The notes below the pieces were generated by a model that searched no databases, was not told the origin of the DNA, and saw nothing but the letters and a program-made list of their open reading frames with translations. From positions 136,501 through 200,500 of the forward strand of contig JAQGDQ010000316.1 of NCBI GenBank assembly GCA_030141605.1: a stretch of DNA of 64,000 nucleotides. Reading direction: 5' to 3'. Positions 61,399 to 64,000 of the stretch are shown piece by piece. Made by a program: the position numbers and the translations under genes. Each line of letters opens with the position of its first letter. Position 1 is the first letter of the stretch. The DNA comes from Tubiluchus corallicola. Its lineage: Eukaryota > Priapulida > Priapulimorpha > Priapulimorphida > Tubiluchidae.

Positions 61399-61681
61399 TG
61401 TGCATGGTGTGGATTGTGTTTACATGCAGGATTGTTAAAGAAATACAAGCAATTTCAGATCCATCTGTAATAAACAGTTGGTTTCTGAATGAACAAAAAA
61501 AACCGGAAATTGGATTGAAATTCATGCATTTGTTTTGGATTGTGTTGTTACAAAGTTGATTACACCAAGTTAAATGTTTGTTGTTTCCTTTTGATGTGCA
61601 TTTTCTCTGTACAAGTAAGCTATTCTTGTGCAGACTTGTGCTTTAAGTGCCACAAAAATTTGCTTGTAAAAGTTTGCGATT

Positions 61682-62014
61682 CTTGTGGAGTTTATTCTGG
61701 ATATTCCATAGTATAGTAGAACAATCTTCTTACCTTGTAGAAGTTTCGAGAACTTTCTATTTCTAGATTGTTCCCTGGCACTGATATATAAGGCGGAGCT
61801 GGCCGCTCAAGTTTATTCTCTTGTATTCTCAGATTCTCAAATTCTCAGATACGCTTTCTCGCTTTCACGTTTCCAGATTATCACATTTACTGTAAACATT
61901 TCGCGTTCCTTCATACTTTTGTGTTTTACTATTCTAGCATAGTGAAGTAGTTTAATTTGACGACGTTTTTTCTGGTTTTCTCTACGAGCCTTCCGAGTGA
62001 AACAAAACACAACA
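61682..62014 (+). mobile_element. Solo LTR, family B, copy 2
   Basis: Related to 11292-11680: shared ATAGTATAGTAGAAC, TATATAAGG(A/C)GGAGCTGGCC, a pyrimidine-rich middle, CGTTCCTTCATACTTT, and the CACAACA end. Its first bases have diverged. It lies about 340 bp upstream of the next gene's predicted first exon, in the same orientation. Confidence 0.65.
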
Positions 62015-62287
62015 GCTATACAATAGGCGTCACTTAATTCACATAGTTAAACCTACAAAATAAGACACTTTCTTGTGACTAATCAGCTTTTATGACTATC
62101 ATATCATCTTGTCCTATATGACTTATCGTCCTTGTCATTTCACTTTTGCCCTAGAAACAATTATGCTATGTATATGGAAACGTTCTCTTCATTACACGTT
62201 ACAATTCTTGTGTCACGTGTCAATCGGCGGACACTGACCACGACAGGCCTGGTTATTTGTGGCGAAAGCAGTTTTAGCATAAATCGA

Positions 62288-62353
62288 TGACGTCACTGAG
62301 TTGCTAGTCAGCATTGAGTCACGTGCATAAACGCGTGCCTTACCACCACGTGG
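62288..62353 (+). promoter_or_regulatory. Possible promoter motifs (CRE and E-boxes)
   Basis: A perfect TGACGTCA at 62288, CACGTG at 62320 and CCACGTGG at 62346 lie just upstream of the predicted non-coding first exon. Placement fits a promoter; no TATA box was seen. Confidence 0.35.
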
Positions 62354-62978
62354 TTGTGGCTTCTCGTGTTCCAAAAATCATCGTTCCATCTCATTAACGT
62401 TACCATATCACACTTCAAAAGACATACATCCATACACTCAGCAGCCAAAAAAATTGGATATGACCTTGAAATATACAAAATTTATGAAATCTTCAAAGGT
62501 TTCTTGTCAGCTTGGAGGTACGACACTAACTTCTTCAACTGTCAGTAACTAGGTAAGTGTCTTTATTTATCACCTTTTTACACAGCGAATGGAACGATAA
62601 TATGATACAATGTAGCAAAATTATTGTAATGATTAATTTATCTGAGATATGATATTAAACTGATTTGTAAAAGGGTTGCAAAGAACTAAAAGTTATCAAA
62701 GTCAATCACCCAGTAAGTGAAGCTGCTATAAGTAATTAATTATGTGAGCAATTATCTTGATGAAATTTTCAGAATTAGATGTGATGAACGTTTACATATG
62801 AAGCATTACTTAGTTGCTTAAGTGTATTAAAGGAAGGGTTAGTGTACTAAGACTGAACATATGAAACTTAGGTTTAAATTTTGATATACTTATCAAGGAC
62901 GTAAAGAAACTGTGTTATGATTTCAGTATAACATTGAGGTCAATTTTTTTCCAAAAAGGTTCTTAGAGGTGGTACGAA

Positions 62979-63081
62979 ATGGCTCTAAATCCTGGGGATA
63001 AAGGAACTGTTCACAGGACAGAAGATTTTGATCAGTGGGAGGACGCACGTCAACTGCATGTAATATTGTCTAAGTCAGGAG
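62979..63081 (+). CDS. First coding exon of an unidentified gene, runs off the window
   Basis: ATG at 62979 follows an acceptor AAAAAG at 62958; the exon ends at a strong GTAAGT donor (63082), giving 34 codons plus one base: MALNPGDKGTVHRTEDFDQW, then EDARQLHVILSKSG. A likely non-coding first exon ends at 62552 before another GTAAGT. The peptide is polar with no signal sequence, so probably intracellular. I do not recognise the family. The rest lies beyond 64000. Confidence 0.5.
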
Positions 63082-64000
63082 GTAAGTTACTGACTTATTA
63101 TACTGTTATGACGGCGAAGTGCTATATTTTCACTGCCCACCCCCACATTGTGATGGTTCAATCCACTACATCGCCATTCCATGTTGCATAGCAGCTGTAA
63201 GTTGTTTGTATGGAATGGCCTCGATTGGTGTGTTTAACATCTCAGCACATGTTCCGTAAAACTAACATGGACGTTGGCAAGTTCAATCTATAAAAATATT
63301 CTGCACCATCTCAGCACGAAATCAACACTATCCTCTCAAAATGGGGGGAGGGTCGCATTCTGGAGCCCTTCCTGAGTTCGGATACCACTTCTGTCACCAC
63401 TGAACTACTGGAGGCAGAGGAGCCTAATAATGACTTCCACAAAACCACAGCTGAATACAAATAAATACAGGAAATAAAGTAAAGTGACTGATACATACTC
63501 CCCATATAGCAGGTTGTGGGAGAACTCTAAACCTGGAAAGAAGGAATGCAAGCACAAGAACTACCTACTTGCACAACCCGATTAACACTGTAGCTCTCCA
63601 AAGTACAGCAAGTTTCTACCCTCCTTTATAACATTTCCCAAACTAATATACATGTCAGAGAGAGAGAGAGACAAAATGAAACCTGTTTGGTTGAATGCAA
63701 AAGGTGTAAAGATTTAACCAATAAAAACCGAAATATTTGTAAAAAATCATTTGAAAGACTTAGGTTTGAACTACTGGTACTTTTAGGGGTGACATGGAAC
63801 ACTAGTTTGGTAACCATGTCCTGCTTTGCAATTAAGGTAGAGGTTGTACAGAGCGGGCCGCCGAAGCGCATGCGCTACAATATACATGTTATAACTTAAA
63901 TTTTGAATATAAACTTGAATAGGTACTTACATTGTTAAATAGTTTAGATAAAGCTTTTGAATTTCTATAGCAGGGAAACTAAAAACTACATTTTCGAAAG
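63082..64000. other. Probable first coding intron of the unidentified gene
   Basis: No further exon was recognised with confidence. A short GA tract is at 63657-63671, and a 70-codon frame at 63687-63899 has no supporting splice signals. Confidence 0.4.

Overview
This is a stretch of animal nuclear genome. It is AT-rich, its genes are split by GT-AG introns, and most of the sequence is introns, minisatellites and worn transposable elements. The repeat types (an RTE-like LINE scrap, a tRNA-headed SINE, a Ty3/Gypsy element with integrase ahead of reverse transcriptase) suggest an aquatic invertebrate, perhaps a mollusc. That placement is a low-confidence inference; nothing here fixes the species.

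Layout. (1) 1-5.6 kb: intergenic, with an LTR-like repeat and two minisatellites. (2) 5,662-17,345, minus strand: a complete seven-exon secreted trypsin-type serine protease of 287 residues. Its introns hold a solo LTR, an LTR fused to a tRNA-His copy, a piggyBac-like MITE, a long foldback repeat and an 87-bp minisatellite. (3) 17.4-25.2 kb: gene-poor. It has a 42-bp satellite that is open on both strands, a 1.3-kb pentanucleotide array, a tRNA-derived SINE, a monocarboxylate-transporter exon fragment and a 43-bp palindromic minisatellite. (4) 25,338-37,254, plus strand: a ten-exon gene for a 653-residue type I membrane protein with five Ig-like domains. (5) 37.4-42.3 kb: degenerate transposon coding remnants. 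(6) 42,309-59,232, plus strand: a five-exon tandem paralogue, 291 residues, whose signal-peptide exon splices straight to the counterparts of Ig4 and Ig5. (7) 44,979-53,827: a full-length LTR retrotransposon with one long open reading frame, lying in intron 1 of that paralogue. (8) 59.3-64 kb: a MITE, a 35-bp minisatellite, a solo LTR, and the first coding exon of an unidentified gene that runs off the window.

Functional picture. The two Ig genes look like cell-surface adhesion or recognition receptors made by tandem duplication. The second copy has lost three Ig domains and most of its cytoplasmic tail. Three of the five Ig domains carry their second cysteine in the E-strand region rather than the canonical F-strand place, a pattern reminiscent of the Fasciclin III type. 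The retrotransposon has the order Gag-protease-integrase-RT-RNase H, as in the Gmr1-type Ty3/Gypsy group. Its 3' LTR ends only 54 bp before exon 2 of the short receptor gene. All exon models were built by hand from splice sites and reading phase; none has been checked against transcripts.
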